DNA of 64,000 nt from Sediminicola sp035798135 (GTDB taxonomy: Bacteria; Bacteroidota; Bacteroidia; Flavobacteriales; Flavobacteriaceae), in assembly GCA_035798135.1 (NCBI GenBank), contig JAPFBR010000004.1, forward strand, positions 186,001-250,000. The letters are read 5' to 3'. Made by a program: the position numbers and the translations under genes. Shown piece after piece: positions 36,487 through 45,514 of this stretch (the first letter of the stretch is position 1; each line of letters begins with the position of its first letter). The notes below the pieces were generated by a model. It was not told the origin of the DNA, did not search any database, and saw nothing but the letters and a program-made list of their open reading frames with translations.

Positions 36487-37641
36487 ATGAACTATTTTTC
36501 TTCCGATTTTAAACTGGGTATCCTTGGAGGTGGCCAACTAGGAAAAATGATGCTTTACGAGACCCGTAAGTTCGATATACATACCAAGGTTCTGGATCCT
36601 TCGGACCAAGCTCCCTGTAAGCTATCCTGTAATGAATTTCAGCAGGGTGACTTGATGGATTACGATACAGTTTACAATTTTGGAAAAAAAGTAGATGTAC
36701 TAACTATTGAGATCGAGAATATCAACTTGGATGCGCTGGAGAAGTTGGAAAATGAGGGCATCAAGGTGTACCCCCCTTCACAAACACTGCGCACCATACA
36801 AAACAAGGCCCAACAGAAGCTTTTTTATGTAGATCACGACATCCCTACGGCCCCATTCAACAGATTTGCCTATACCAGCGAAATAGAGGACAGCGTGAGC
36901 AATGGAGGATTGAAATTCCCATTTGTATGGAAATGCACCCAATTCGGATATGATGGCCAAGGTGTAAAAGTGGTTAGAAGTTTAAAAGACCTGGACGGAC
37001 TGCCCAATGTGGAGTGCATAACGGAGGATATGATTCCCTTTAAAAATGAACTAGCCGTTATAGTGGTAAGAAACCCCAGTGGACAAGTGGTCACCTACCC
37101 AGTGGTGGAAATGGAATTCCACCCAGAGGCCAACCAAGTGGAATATGTGATATGTCCTGCAAGAATTGATGATAAGGTAGCAGAGAAAGCAAAGGCAATA
37201 GCTTTAAAAGTTTCAGATAAAATGAAACATATTGGCGTCTTGGCGGTGGAAATGTTTCAAACCAAAGACGATCAAATCCTAGTGAACGAAGTAGCTCCAA
37301 GACCCCACAATAGCGGACATTACAGTATTGAAGCCAGTTATACAAACCAATTTGAACAACACATACGAGCTATTTTGGATCTTCCCCTGGGAAATACAGA
37401 GAGCAAAGTAGCCGGCATTATGGTGAATTTGGTAGGGGCAGAAGGATATACAGGAAATGTGATCTATGACAACATTGAAGAAATCCTTAAAATGGAAGGG
37501 GTAACCCCACATATTTATGGAAAAAAACAAACGCGTCCCTTTAGAAAAATGGGACACGTCACCATAGTGAACAATGATATTGAAGAGGCAAGAAAAATTG
37601 CCGAACAAGTAAAGCAGACCATCAAGGTAATCAGTGAATAA
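36487..37641 (+). CDS. purK: 5-(carboxyamino)imidazole ribonucleotide synthase
   Basis: ATP-grasp enzyme that makes N5-CAIR from AIR, bicarbonate and ATP in purine synthesis. The 384-residue product has LGILGGGQLGKMM near the N-terminus, the ATP-grasp core (PFVWKCTQFGYDGQGVKVV) and EVAPRPHNSGHYSIEA in the metal-binding region. A -7 match (TATTTTTG at 36434-36441) lies 45 bp upstream. It is followed 15 bp later by purE, which uses its product. Confidence 0.95.
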   Translation: MNYFSSDFKLGILGGGQLGKMMLYETRKFDIHTKVLDPSDQAPCKLSCNEFQQGDLMDYDTVYNFGKKVDVLTIEIENINLDALEKLENEGIKVYPPSQTLRTIQNKAQQKLFYVDHDIPTAPFNRFAYTSEIEDSVSNGGLKFPFVWKCTQFGYDGQGVKVVRSLKDLDGLPNVECITEDMIPFKNELAVIVVRNPSGQVVTYPVVEMEFHPEANQVEYVICPARIDDKVAEKAKAIALKVSDKMKHIGVLAVEMFQTKDDQILVNEVAPRPHNSGHYSIEASYTNQFEQHIRAILDLPLGNTESKVAGIMVNLVGAEGYTGNVIYDNIEEILKMEGVTPHIYGKKQTRPFRKMGHVTIVNNDIEEARKIAEQVKQTIKVISE

Positions 37642-37656
37642 GTAAACTATACAATT

Positions 37657-38145
37657 ATGAGCAAAGTGGCAGTGGTTATGGGAAGCACAAGTGATCTTCC
37701 CGTTATGCAGGAAGCAGTGGATATTTTAAAAGGCTTTGATATTGAGGTTGATGTGGACATCATTTCTGCACATCGTACTCCTGAAAAATTATTTGACTTT
37801 AGTATGAACGCCCACAAAAATGGCTATACTGTTATCATCGCAGGTGCTGGTGGTGCCGCACACTTACCGGGTATGGTCGCCTCCATGTCACCCTTGCCTG
37901 TTATAGGTGTACCCGTAAAGAGCAGCAATTCCATTGATGGATGGGATTCCATTCTGTCCATCCTACAAATGCCTGGAGGGGTCCCGGTTGCTACCGTAGC
38001 TCTAAACGGCGCCAAAAATGCAGGAATCCTTGCTGCCCAAATCATTGGGAGCCATGATAAATGTGTCTTGGACAAAATTATTTTATACAAAGAAGGCTTA
38101 AAACTAAAAGTAATCCAGGGCGCTGAGGAGGTCCGAAAAAAATAA
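37657..38145 (+). CDS. purE: N5-CAIR mutase
   Basis: Converts N5-CAIR to CAIR, the step after PurK. The 162-residue product has VVMGSTSDLPVMQEAVDIL, the SAHRTPEKL catalytic histidine motif, and GAGGAAHLPGMVASMS, all class I PurE signatures. Length is usual for PurE. It is in one operon with purK. Confidence 0.96.
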   Translation: MSKVAVVMGSTSDLPVMQEAVDILKGFDIEVDVDIISAHRTPEKLFDFSMNAHKNGYTVIIAGAGGAAHLPGMVASMSPLPVIGVPVKSSNSIDGWDSILSILQMPGGVPVATVALNGAKNAGILAAQIIGSHDKCVLDKIILYKEGLKLKVIQGAEEVRKK

Positions 38146-38252
38146 TATTAGTTGGGCAATGGTCGAAAAGTCATTTGATGTATTTCCAATGAATAACGCC
38201 TAGCCCCTTTTGACAGCTTACGCCCTAATTTATAATTGAACTAAAAAGTACT

Positions 38253-40271
38253 ATGAACAACCCTTTATTGAAACCCTTCGATACCGCACCTTTTTCCCAG
38301 CTAAAAAACGAGCATTTTAAACCAGCTTTCCTAGAGGCTATAGCCCAGGCAAGAAAAGAAATAGAGGATATCGCAGATGCAACTTCAACTCCTACTTTTG
38401 AAAACACCATTGCGGCCTTAGATTTTGCGGGACAACAATTGGATCGTGTATCAAGTGTATTTTTCAATTTAAATTCGGCTGAGACCAATCCTGAAATCCA
38501 AAAAATAGCCCAGGAAGTATCCCCCCTTCTTTCAGAATTCAGCAATGATATTATGCTCAATGAACGTCTTTTTAAAAGGGTAAAGACCGTTTTTGAACAA
38601 AAAGATGAGTTGGACCTCACCAAGGAGGAACAAACTTTATTGGACAAAAAATATAAAAGTTTTAGTAGAAACGGCGCCAATTTACCTGAGGATAAAAAGA
38701 AGAGACTACGAGAAATTGATGCCGATCTTTCTAAGTTAAAACTACAATTTGGAGAAAACGTCCTCGCCGAAACCAATAATTACGAGCTGCACCTTACCGA
38801 TGAGACTGACTTGGATGGGCTTCCAGAAGGTGAGAAGGAGGCAGCCGAACAGTTGGCGAAATCCAAAGACAAAGTAGGCTGGTTGATTTCCTTGGATTAC
38901 CCCAGCTATATCCCATTTATGAAATATGCCAAAAACAGGAACTTGAGAAAGACACTTTCCATAGCATTTGGCAGTAAAGGTTTTCATAACGACGAGCTGG
39001 ATAACCAAGAAAATATAATCAACATCGCCAGGCTCCGCTATGAACGCGCCTATTTATTGGGATATAAGTCCCATGCCCATTTTGTTCTTGAGGAGAGAAT
39101 GGCAGAAACCCCGGATAAGGTTCATGAGTTCCTGAACGCACTCTTGGAGAAGGCCAAGCCCGCCGCAGAAAGAGAATTTAAGGAATTGGAGACATTTGCC
39201 AAGGAGTTGGACCATATTGACCGTTTGGAAAAATGGGACGGCGCCTATTATTCCGAAAAATTAAAGCAGAAATTGTTCAATTTGGACGATGAGAAACTGA
39301 AGCCTTATTTCAAATTGGAAAACGTCATTGCTGGAGTTTTTAAGGTGGCAGAAAAGTTATATGGATTGCAATTTGAAGAAGTCTTTGATATTGACAAGTA
39401 TCACGAGGATGTGAAGATCTATCGCGTATGCGATGAACAGAAAAACCTGGTCTCCCTATTTTATGCAGACTTCCACCCTAGATCGGGAAAACGTGGTGGC
39501 GCTTGGATGACTTCCTTTAAATCGCAATATGTAGAAAATGGCGTAAATGTACGACCACACATTTCCAATGTGTGCAATTTCACCAAACCAACCACCAGCA
39601 AGCCTTCCTTACTGACCTTTAATGAAGTGACCACCCTGTTCCATGAGTTCGGACACGGCCTGCACGGTATGTTGGCAGATACAGTGTACCCAGGATTATC
39701 AGGCACCTCGGTCTATTGGGATTTTGTGGAATTACCAAGCCAGATATTGGAGAATTGGTGCTATGAAAAAGAAGCTTTGGAACTGTTTGCAACCCACTAC
39801 AAGACTGGGGATATGATTCCCATGGACATAGTAGAAAAAATTAAGGAATCTTCAACCTTCCAGGAAGGGATGGCCACCCTGCGCCAATTGAGCTTTGCCC
39901 TTTTGGACATGTCCTGGCACGGCACAGATCCTACCAATATCACTGATGTAAAGGCACAGGAAAAAGAGGCATTCAGGGATACCGACCTATTTCCAGATTT
40001 GCCCGAGACTTGTATGAGCGCGTCATTCGCCCATATTTTTCAAGGAGGATATTCCTCTGGTTACTACAGCTACAAATGGGCTGAAGTACTTGATGCCGAC
40101 GCCTTCGCATATTTTAAGGAAAAAGGTATTTTCAACAAGGAAGTGGCTACCAAATTCAAAGATAATATACTATCCAAGGGAGGAACTGAAAACCCAATGG
40201 ACCTTTATAAAAAGTTTAGGGGTGCAGAACCAAAAATAGAGCCCCTATTGGAAAGGGCTGGATTAATATAA
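38253..40271 (+). CDS. M3-family oligopeptidase (OpdA/Dcp-like)
   Basis: Zinc metallopeptidase that cuts short peptides. The 672-residue product has HEFGHGLHGML (HExxH; the second Glu ligand lies about 25 residues further on in WDFVELPSQILENW). The N-terminal half is helical, starting NPLLKPFDTAPFSQLKNEHF, typical of the oligopeptidase A/Dcp branch. No signal peptide is seen, so it is probably cytoplasmic and recycles peptides. A hairpin follows it. Assignment between OpdA and Dcp types is not secure. Confidence 0.92.
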   Translation: MNNPLLKPFDTAPFSQLKNEHFKPAFLEAIAQARKEIEDIADATSTPTFENTIAALDFAGQQLDRVSSVFFNLNSAETNPEIQKIAQEVSPLLSEFSNDIMLNERLFKRVKTVFEQKDELDLTKEEQTLLDKKYKSFSRNGANLPEDKKKRLREIDADLSKLKLQFGENVLAETNNYELHLTDETDLDGLPEGEKEAAEQLAKSKDKVGWLISLDYPSYIPFMKYAKNRNLRKTLSIAFGSKGFHNDELDNQENIINIARLRYERAYLLGYKSHAHFVLEERMAETPDKVHEFLNALLEKAKPAAEREFKELETFAKELDHIDRLEKWDGAYYSEKLKQKLFNLDDEKLKPYFKLENVIAGVFKVAEKLYGLQFEEVFDIDKYHEDVKIYRVCDEQKNLVSLFYADFHPRSGKRGGAWMTSFKSQYVENGVNVRPHISNVCNFTKPTTSKPSLLTFNEVTTLFHEFGHGLHGMLADTVYPGLSGTSVYWDFVELPSQILENWCYEKEALELFATHYKTGDMIPMDIVEKIKESSTFQEGMATLRQLSFALLDMSWHGTDPTNITDVKAQEKEAFRDTDLFPDLPETCMSASFAHIFQGGYSSGYYSYKWAEVLDADAFAYFKEKGIFNKEVATKFKDNILSKGGTENPMDLYKKFRGAEPKIEPLLERAGLI

Positions 40272-40282
40272 AACACAAGTAC

Positions 40283-40312
40283 CCTGTGAGACTTTAAAAT
40301 CTTGCAGGTTTT
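40283..40312 (+). terminator. Possible terminator after the M3 peptidase gene
   Basis: CCTGTGAGA and TCTTGCAGG can form a 9-bp stem with two G-U pairs around an 8-base AT-rich loop, followed by TTTT. Weak but well placed, 11 bp after the stop codon. Confidence 0.4.
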
Positions 40313-40343
40313 GCATCTGTTTGTTAAGATGCTAATTAAGGGA

Positions 40344-40697
40344 TCAATTCTTCTTTAAATAGGCATCGTAACCCCCGGAAAGGTTGGTCACATCACTATA
40401 CCCATTTGCCAACAACCATTCGGCTGCCTTTAAACTACGGCCACCAACCTTGCAGTACACATAGACAGGTTGGTCTTTGGAAATAGCTTCAAACTGCTTG
40501 GCAAAAGTATCCCCTAACCAATTGATATTCTCGGCATTCTTTAAATGGCCACTATTAAATTCGCCAGGCGTACGAACATCCACCAAAATACCCTGTTGCA
40601 TATGCCCTTCGGTATAAGTGGTAATAGGTTTAGTCTTCATTTGGGCCATTCCCAATTGAACAATTGCAAATAAAAGAAGAGATAAAATGGTTTTCAT
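40344..40697 (-). CDS. Exported rhodanese-like protein
   Basis: The 117-residue product starts at the ATG at 40697, which gives a clean Sec signal peptide (MKTILSLLLFAIVQLGMAQ); an ATG seven codons upstream would spoil it. The rhodanese domain has VDVRTPGEFNSGHL and the active-site loop YCKVGGRS, whose Cys could carry a persulfide. Single-domain periplasmic rhodaneses are common in this phylum; the sulfur acceptor is unknown. It converges with the M3 peptidase gene. Confidence 0.88.
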   Translation of the reverse strand: MKTILSLLLFAIVQLGMAQMKTKPITTYTEGHMQQGILVDVRTPGEFNSGHLKNAENINWLGDTFAKQFEAISKDQPVYVYCKVGGRSLKAAEWLLANGYSDVTNLSGGYDAYLKKN

Positions 40698-40726
40698 ATT
40701 GTAAAGCTGTTTAAACAAACATAATG

Positions 40727-40758
40727 TTTTAAGTTCAAAAAAAAATAAATTACATTTG
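40727..40758 (+). promoter_or_regulatory. Promoter of the ECF sigma factor gene
   Basis: TACATTTG at 40751-40758 is an exact TAnnTTTG, with TTTT (40727-40730) 20 bases upstream as a weak -33. The TTG inside this element is in frame with the sigma gene but cannot be its start codon if this promoter is real; the ATG at 40777 is then the start, preceded by GGAAAGAG. Confidence 0.5.
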
Positions 40759-40776
40759 GAAAGAGCAAAAAATGAT

Positions 40777-41331
40777 ATGACAACTCACGTTTTACAGCCC
40801 AAAATTTGGGTGGATCAATATGCCGATTACCTTTTCAATTATGCTGTTTCCCGCGTAAGCGATGCTGAAATTGCAAAAGATCTGGTACAGGAAACCTTTT
40901 TTGCCGGATTGAAATCTGCCAAAAACTATAAGGGTGACGCTGCAGAGCGCACATGGCTAATAGCCATTTTAAAACGAAAGGTAATTGATCATTATCGCAA
41001 GATAAACTCCAATAAGGGAAAAGCAGAAGTCCGAATGACCTACAACAGCAGCAGTGAAACCGAAGGGGACTGGCTGGAAGAGCAGGTGGCCGATCCTATG
41101 AGTGTTCTGGAAAACAGCGATATAGAGAACGAAGAACTGGGTACGGCCATACAGGAATGTATTTCCAAATTACCTAAAAAACAATCCCTGGTATTTACCA
41201 TGAAAACTGTTCAAGGAATGAGCACGGAAGATATTTGTAATGAGTTGGATATTAATCCGTCTAATCTTTGGGTGATGATACATAGGGCCAGAACGACCCT
41301 TATGGATTGCCTTAATCAAAATTGGTTTTAA
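40777..41331 (+). CDS. RNA polymerase ECF-type sigma factor
   Basis: The 184-residue product contains sigma-2 (ADYLFNYAVSRVSDAEIAKD, then LVQETFFAGLKSAKNY and ERTWLIAILKRKVIDHYRK, about residues 20-85) and sigma-4 (ISKLPKKQSLVFTMKTVQGM and DICNELDINPSNLWVMIHRA, about 130-175), with a linker between. ECF sigmas direct RNA polymerase to a small regulon. Its stop lies three bases before a gene for a tiny zinc-motif protein, the likely anti-sigma. The signal sensed is unknown. Confidence 0.93.
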   Translation: MTTHVLQPKIWVDQYADYLFNYAVSRVSDAEIAKDLVQETFFAGLKSAKNYKGDAAERTWLIAILKRKVIDHYRKINSNKGKAEVRMTYNSSSETEGDWLEEQVADPMSVLENSDIENEELGTAIQECISKLPKKQSLVFTMKTVQGMSTEDICNELDINPSNLWVMIHRARTTLMDCLNQNWF

Positions 41332-41334
41332 ATT

Positions 41335-41568
41335 ATGATTTCTTGCCAAGAAGCAGCAGTAATATGTAACAAAGCACAATATAAGGAAGCTAAGTTTTTG
41401 GAGATCCTAAGACTTAAGTTCCACATTTTAATGTGCAAAACTTGCTCTAAATACACCGAAAAGAACACCAAGCTCACATCCCTGTGTAAACAGGCTCATT
41501 TAAGAGCCCTATCGGAAAAGGACAAATTGGAAATGAAGCAAAAGCTAAATCCAAAAAGAGAACATTAG
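41335..41568 (+). CDS. Small zinc-binding anti-sigma factor candidate
   Basis: The 77-residue product begins MISCQEAAVICNKAQYKEAK and contains HILMCKTC (His30, Cys34, Cys37), an exact match to the HxxxCxxC rule of zinc-binding anti-sigma (ZAS) domains. There is no transmembrane helix, so it would be soluble, like RsrA-type proteins. It starts three bases after the sigma stop, with translation probably coupled. Its last 24 bases overlap the converging membrane protein gene. Anti-sigma activity is inferred from motif and position. Confidence 0.8.
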   Translation: MISCQEAAVICNKAQYKEAKFLEILRLKFHILMCKTCSKYTEKNTKLTSLCKQAHLRALSEKDKLEMKQKLNPKREH

Positions 41569-42369
41569 CAAGAAAATATACCAAAAAATTGGTAGGGCCT
41601 CTACCCAAAAAGAGGAGAAATAAGTAGATTGCCTCCGTTGTGTCAACAACATTAACAGGCCTAGCATAAATAAGCCAACTCCCTTGGACAGGGCATCCAA
41701 ATTAGAGATATGGTCCTTTAAAAAAAGGAGCCAAAAAAAAAGAAAAGCCCCAAAGGTGCCTATCATTTTAGTCCTAAAAAAGCCTATTAGTTGGGGCAAG
41801 GTCCTTAAATCGGGTTCATCGTAATCCAAATCCCTGATCTCAAATGGAATCATCAGGACCAAGACAAAAAGAAATCGCTGCACCCCTTCCACCCACACAT
41901 CCCAAGAAAGCTCTCCTGAGGCAGCCAGCACAGGGAGATGTACCGTAGCCCCAGCCCAAACCACGGCTACCACAACAATTTTGAGCCCCCCAAGACTTCT
42001 TAAATTTCTGGCCTTCGGCAAAACAGGAATGGCATACAGGGTTGTCAATAAAACCAATACAGAAATGCACTTCCATGCCTCAAAGTTCAAAAACCAGGCA
42101 TGGTAGATGGCAATAAAAAAAGCTGCAAAACTAAATAGCTGAATGTTCTTATAGTAGCTATTGGCAACAAGTAGATATTTTTTGGCCTCAACTCCGTATT
42201 TGACAAAGTTATAACCGACTATGGTGCCAAAAAAAAGAAAGCTGGCCAGGTTCCAATCAAATGAAATATTTAAGATGAGGCTACTTACCATCATCATGGC
42301 TAAAACACCAAACGCCACATGAATACTGGCATCCAAATAAAAGTCAAAAACTCGCTTAAGCCATTTCAT
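41545..42369 (-). CDS. UbiA-like integral membrane protein, motifs degenerate
   Basis: The 274-residue product has about eight hydrophobic helices. Two loops resemble the two aspartate motifs of UbiA prenyltransferases: GYNFVKYGVEAKK near residue 54, without the expected Asp residues, and FEIRDLDYDEPDLRTLPQLI near residues 176-195, rich in Asp. It may be a prenyltransferase relative that has changed substrate or lost activity. The 3' end overlaps the anti-sigma candidate gene by 24 bases on the other strand. No partner gene helps define it. Confidence 0.7.
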   Translation of the reverse strand: MKWLKRVFDFYLDASIHVAFGVLAMMMVSSLILNISFDWNLASFLFFGTIVGYNFVKYGVEAKKYLLVANSYYKNIQLFSFAAFFIAIYHAWFLNFEAWKCISVLVLLTTLYAIPVLPKARNLRSLGGLKIVVVAVVWAGATVHLPVLAASGELSWDVWVEGVQRFLFVLVLMIPFEIRDLDYDEPDLRTLPQLIGFFRTKMIGTFGAFLFFWLLFLKDHISNLDALSKGVGLFMLGLLMLLTQRRQSTYFSSFWVEALPIFWYIFLLMFSFWI

Positions 42370-42439
42370 TGAACAAAACTAAATAAACTGTTTACAAGAT
42401 TGATTTTTAGTTAAAAACTTTATGTTTTACCTAACATTA

Positions 42440-42474
42440 TTTGTCGATTTTGAAATAAGAAATCAGTAATTTTG
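42440..42474 (+). promoter_or_regulatory. Promoter of gcvP
   Basis: TTTG at 42440-42443 is followed after 23 bases by TAATTTTG at 42467-42474, an exact TAnnTTTG. The ATG is at 42510. The leader is too short for a glycine riboswitch, and none is seen. Confidence 0.55.
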
Positions 42475-42509
42475 CACAGCTTTTATATAAGAAAAAAAAC
42501 GCCCACAAT

Positions 42510-45359
42510 ATGAGGACAGACGTATTTGCATTGCGCCATATAGGTATTAGAGAAGAAGACCTTCCGGAAATGCTCAAAACGGTACAAGTAGATAATCTAG
42601 AACAATTGATCTATGAGACCATTCCAGATGATATTAGGTTAAAAAAGCCATTAGATCTCCCGATGGCCATGAGCGAACATGAATTTCTTAACCATCTTCA
42701 AAAACTTTCTGAAAAAAATAAAGTTTTTAAGTCGTACATCGGACTTGGTTACCATGAGAGCCTTACCCCGTCCCCGATTAAGAGAAACGTACTTGAGAAT
42801 CCAGGATGGTATACGGCCTATACCCCATATCAAGCTGAAATTGCCCAAGGTCGTTTAGAAGCTTTGTTGAATTTCCAAACCATGATTTGTGACCTTACGG
42901 GAATGGAATTGGCCAACGCATCCCTATTGGATGAAAGCACTTCTGCAGCCGAGGCTATGACCATGCTTTACGAAGTGAGGAGCAGGGACCAGAAAAAGAA
43001 GAATATCGTTAAATTCTTTGTTTCGGAAGAAGTACTGCCACAGACTATATCCCTTTTAAAAACCAGAGCTATCCCATTAGGCATAGAATTGGTCATTGGT
43101 GACCACACTACTTTTGATCACAGCGCTGACTTCTACGGGACATTATTACAATACCCAGGCAAATACGGACAAGTTAACGATTATGCCTCTTTTGTAGCAA
43201 AAGCCAAGGCAAACGATATTAAGGTAGCAGTTGCTGCAGATATCCTAAGTTTGGTGTTATTGACCCCTCCAGGAGAATTTGGGGCTGATGTTGTTGTGGG
43301 TACCACCCAACGATTTGGCATACCATTGGGGTATGGAGGACCACACGCTGCATTTTTCGCCACTAAAGAAGAATTCAAAAGAAGTATTCCAGGACGTATC
43401 ATCGGGGTAACCAAAGATACCGATGGCAAACCAGCCCTACGAATGGCACTACAGACCAGGGAGCAACATATAAAAAGGGATAAAGCCACTTCCAACATAT
43501 GTACAGCCCAAGTATTACTGGCCGTAATGGCGGGTATGTATGCAGTTTACCATGGCCCCAAAGGATTAAAATATATTGCGGACAAGGTACATTCATCTAC
43601 CGCTACCTTGGCAGATGCTTTGGAAAAAATGGGCTTGATCCAGACCAATAGTTCCTTTTTCGATACCATTACAGTTAAGGCCGATGCAAAATTGGTAAGG
43701 CCGGAAGCCGAGAAAAATGAAGTGAATTTCTTTTATCCCGATGCCAATACCGTAAGCATTGCCCTTAATGAAGCTACTTCATTAAAAGATTTGAAGCAAA
43801 TCATTGATATTTTTGCCAAGGCACTTTCTAAAGAAAGTACAAAAATCGATAGCCTATTAAGTAAGATGGTTATTACGGGGTCCGTAAAACGTACCTCTAC
43901 TTTCCTGGAAAATGCCGTTTTCAACTCCTATCATTCCGAAACCCAGTTGATGCGTTATATTAAAAAATTGGAACGTAAGGATTTGGCGTTGAACCATTCT
44001 ATGATTTCCCTCGGTTCTTGTACCATGAAATTGAACGCAGCATCGGAAATGCTTCCCTTAAGTACACCTCAATGGGGAAATATACATCCCTTTGTCCCTA
44101 TTGAACAGGCAGAAGGATATCAAATTATGCTTAAGGAGCTGGAACAGGCTTTGAATGTAATTACCGGATTTGCCGGAACATCTTTACAACCTAATTCTGG
44201 TGCCCAAGGTGAATATGCAGGTTTAATGGCCATTAGGGCCTTTCACGAGTCCAATAGCGACCACCACAGAAATATTTGTCTGATCCCTGCGTCTGCCCAT
44301 GGCACCAACCCTGCCTCTGCAGTGATGGCCGGAATGAAAGTTGTTGTTACAAAAACTGATGAGAAGGGCAATATTGATGTTGCAGACCTAGAAGCTAAAG
44401 TAGCACAGCATAGAGATAATTTAGCCGCATTAATGGTCACATATCCATCTACCCATGGGGTATTTGAATCTTCCATTAAATATATCACAAAACTAATCCA
44501 TGACAATGGTGGACAGGTCTATATGGACGGCGCCAATATGAACGCCCAAGTTGGACTTACCAACCCAGCTGCCATTGGCGCAGATGTATGCCACTTAAAC
44601 CTCCATAAAACATTTGCTATCCCACATGGTGGTGGTGGACCAGGAGTTGGACCTATTTGTGTTGCAGAACAATTGGTTCCATTTTTACCCGGAAACCCAT
44701 TGATAACAACAGGAGGAGAAAAAGCCATTACGGCTATATCTGGAGCACCTTGGGGAAGCTCATTAGTCTGTTTGATATCCTATGGCTACATTAAGATGTT
44801 GGGAGAAAAAGGTCTTACTCATTCCACTAAAATTGCCATCTTAAACGCTAATTATATCAAAAATAGACTCAGTGGCAAGTTCGATGTGCTCTATTCAGGA
44901 GAGATGGGGCGTGCGGCCCATGAAATGATCATTGATTGTAGGCCTTTCAAGGAAAATGGAATTGAAGTGACGGATATCGCAAAACGACTGATGGACTACG
45001 GTTTCCATTCCCCTACAGTATCCTTTCCTGTTGCAGGAACCATGATGATTGAACCTACTGAAAGTGAAGGGTTATCAGAATTGAACCGTTTTTGTGACGC
45101 CATGCATTCAATTAGGGCAGAAATAGATGAAGCTACCTTGGAAAATAGTGATAACGTATTAAAAAACGCACCACACACTTTAGACATGGTGACCAGTGAT
45201 AATTGGGAATTTCCATATAGCAGACATAAAGCGGCATTTCCCTTGCCTTATGTTTCAGATAATAAATTCTGGCCAAGTATTAGAAGGGTGGATGAAGCGT
45301 ATGGAGACCGTAATTTAATGTGCACCTGCGCACCAATTGAAGCATACGCAGAAGCGTAA
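42510..45359 (+). CDS. gcvP: Glycine dehydrogenase (decarboxylating), P protein
   Basis: PLP enzyme of the glycine cleavage system that decarboxylates glycine and passes the aminomethyl group to GcvH lipoate. The 949-residue product joins the P1-like half (residues about 1-440, YTPYQAEIAQGRLEALLNFQ) and the P2-like half. The PLP lysine is Lys700 in LNLHKTFAIPHGGGGPG. Length is typical of the single-chain form. GcvT and GcvH genes are not in this window. A terminator follows. Confidence 0.96.
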   Translation: MRTDVFALRHIGIREEDLPEMLKTVQVDNLEQLIYETIPDDIRLKKPLDLPMAMSEHEFLNHLQKLSEKNKVFKSYIGLGYHESLTPSPIKRNVLENPGWYTAYTPYQAEIAQGRLEALLNFQTMICDLTGMELANASLLDESTSAAEAMTMLYEVRSRDQKKKNIVKFFVSEEVLPQTISLLKTRAIPLGIELVIGDHTTFDHSADFYGTLLQYPGKYGQVNDYASFVAKAKANDIKVAVAADILSLVLLTPPGEFGADVVVGTTQRFGIPLGYGGPHAAFFATKEEFKRSIPGRIIGVTKDTDGKPALRMALQTREQHIKRDKATSNICTAQVLLAVMAGMYAVYHGPKGLKYIADKVHSSTATLADALEKMGLIQTNSSFFDTITVKADAKLVRPEAEKNEVNFFYPDANTVSIALNEATSLKDLKQIIDIFAKALSKESTKIDSLLSKMVITGSVKRTSTFLENAVFNSYHSETQLMRYIKKLERKDLALNHSMISLGSCTMKLNAASEMLPLSTPQWGNIHPFVPIEQAEGYQIMLKELEQALNVITGFAGTSLQPNSGAQGEYAGLMAIRAFHESNSDHHRNICLIPASAHGTNPASAVMAGMKVVVTKTDEKGNIDVADLEAKVAQHRDNLAALMVTYPSTHGVFESSIKYITKLIHDNGGQVYMDGANMNAQVGLTNPAAIGADVCHLNLHKTFAIPHGGGGPGVGPICVAEQLVPFLPGNPLITTGGEKAITAISGAPWGSSLVCLISYGYIKMLGEKGLTHSTKIAILNANYIKNRLSGKFDVLYSGEMGRAAHEMIIDCRPFKENGIEVTDIAKRLMDYGFHSPTVSFPVAGTMMIEPTESEGLSELNRFCDAMHSIRAEIDEATLENSDNVLKNAPHTLDMVTSDNWEFPYSRHKAAFPLPYVSDNKFWPSIRRVDEAYGDRNLMCTCAPIEAYAEA

Positions 45360-45385
45360 CAATCCCAATAAAACAAATACCTGCG

Positions 45386-45415
45386 AGCCTCCCTTACCAT
45401 TTAGGGAGGCTTTTT
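45386..45415 (+). terminator. Intrinsic terminator of gcvP
   Basis: AGCCTCCCT and AGGGAGGCT form a 9-bp perfect stem around an 8-base loop, followed by a T run. It is 26 bp after the gcvP stop. Confidence 0.9.
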
Positions 45416-45514
45416 GTTACTGCGTAAATGGATATCATTTGGAATTGGACATCGTAGACTACCTTATGCATGCATAATATTATTTGTTAATTTGCACTAT
45501 ATTGTACCCATAAA

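Noticed and set aside
40756..40776. Upstream TTG start of the sigma factor gene
   Set aside because: The TTG is part of an exact TAnnTTTG promoter element; the ATG at 40777 with GGAAAGAG before it is the better start.
42370..42509. Possible glycine riboswitch before gcvP
   Set aside because: The leader after the promoter is only about 35 bases and lacks the glycine aptamer's conserved GG-rich stems.
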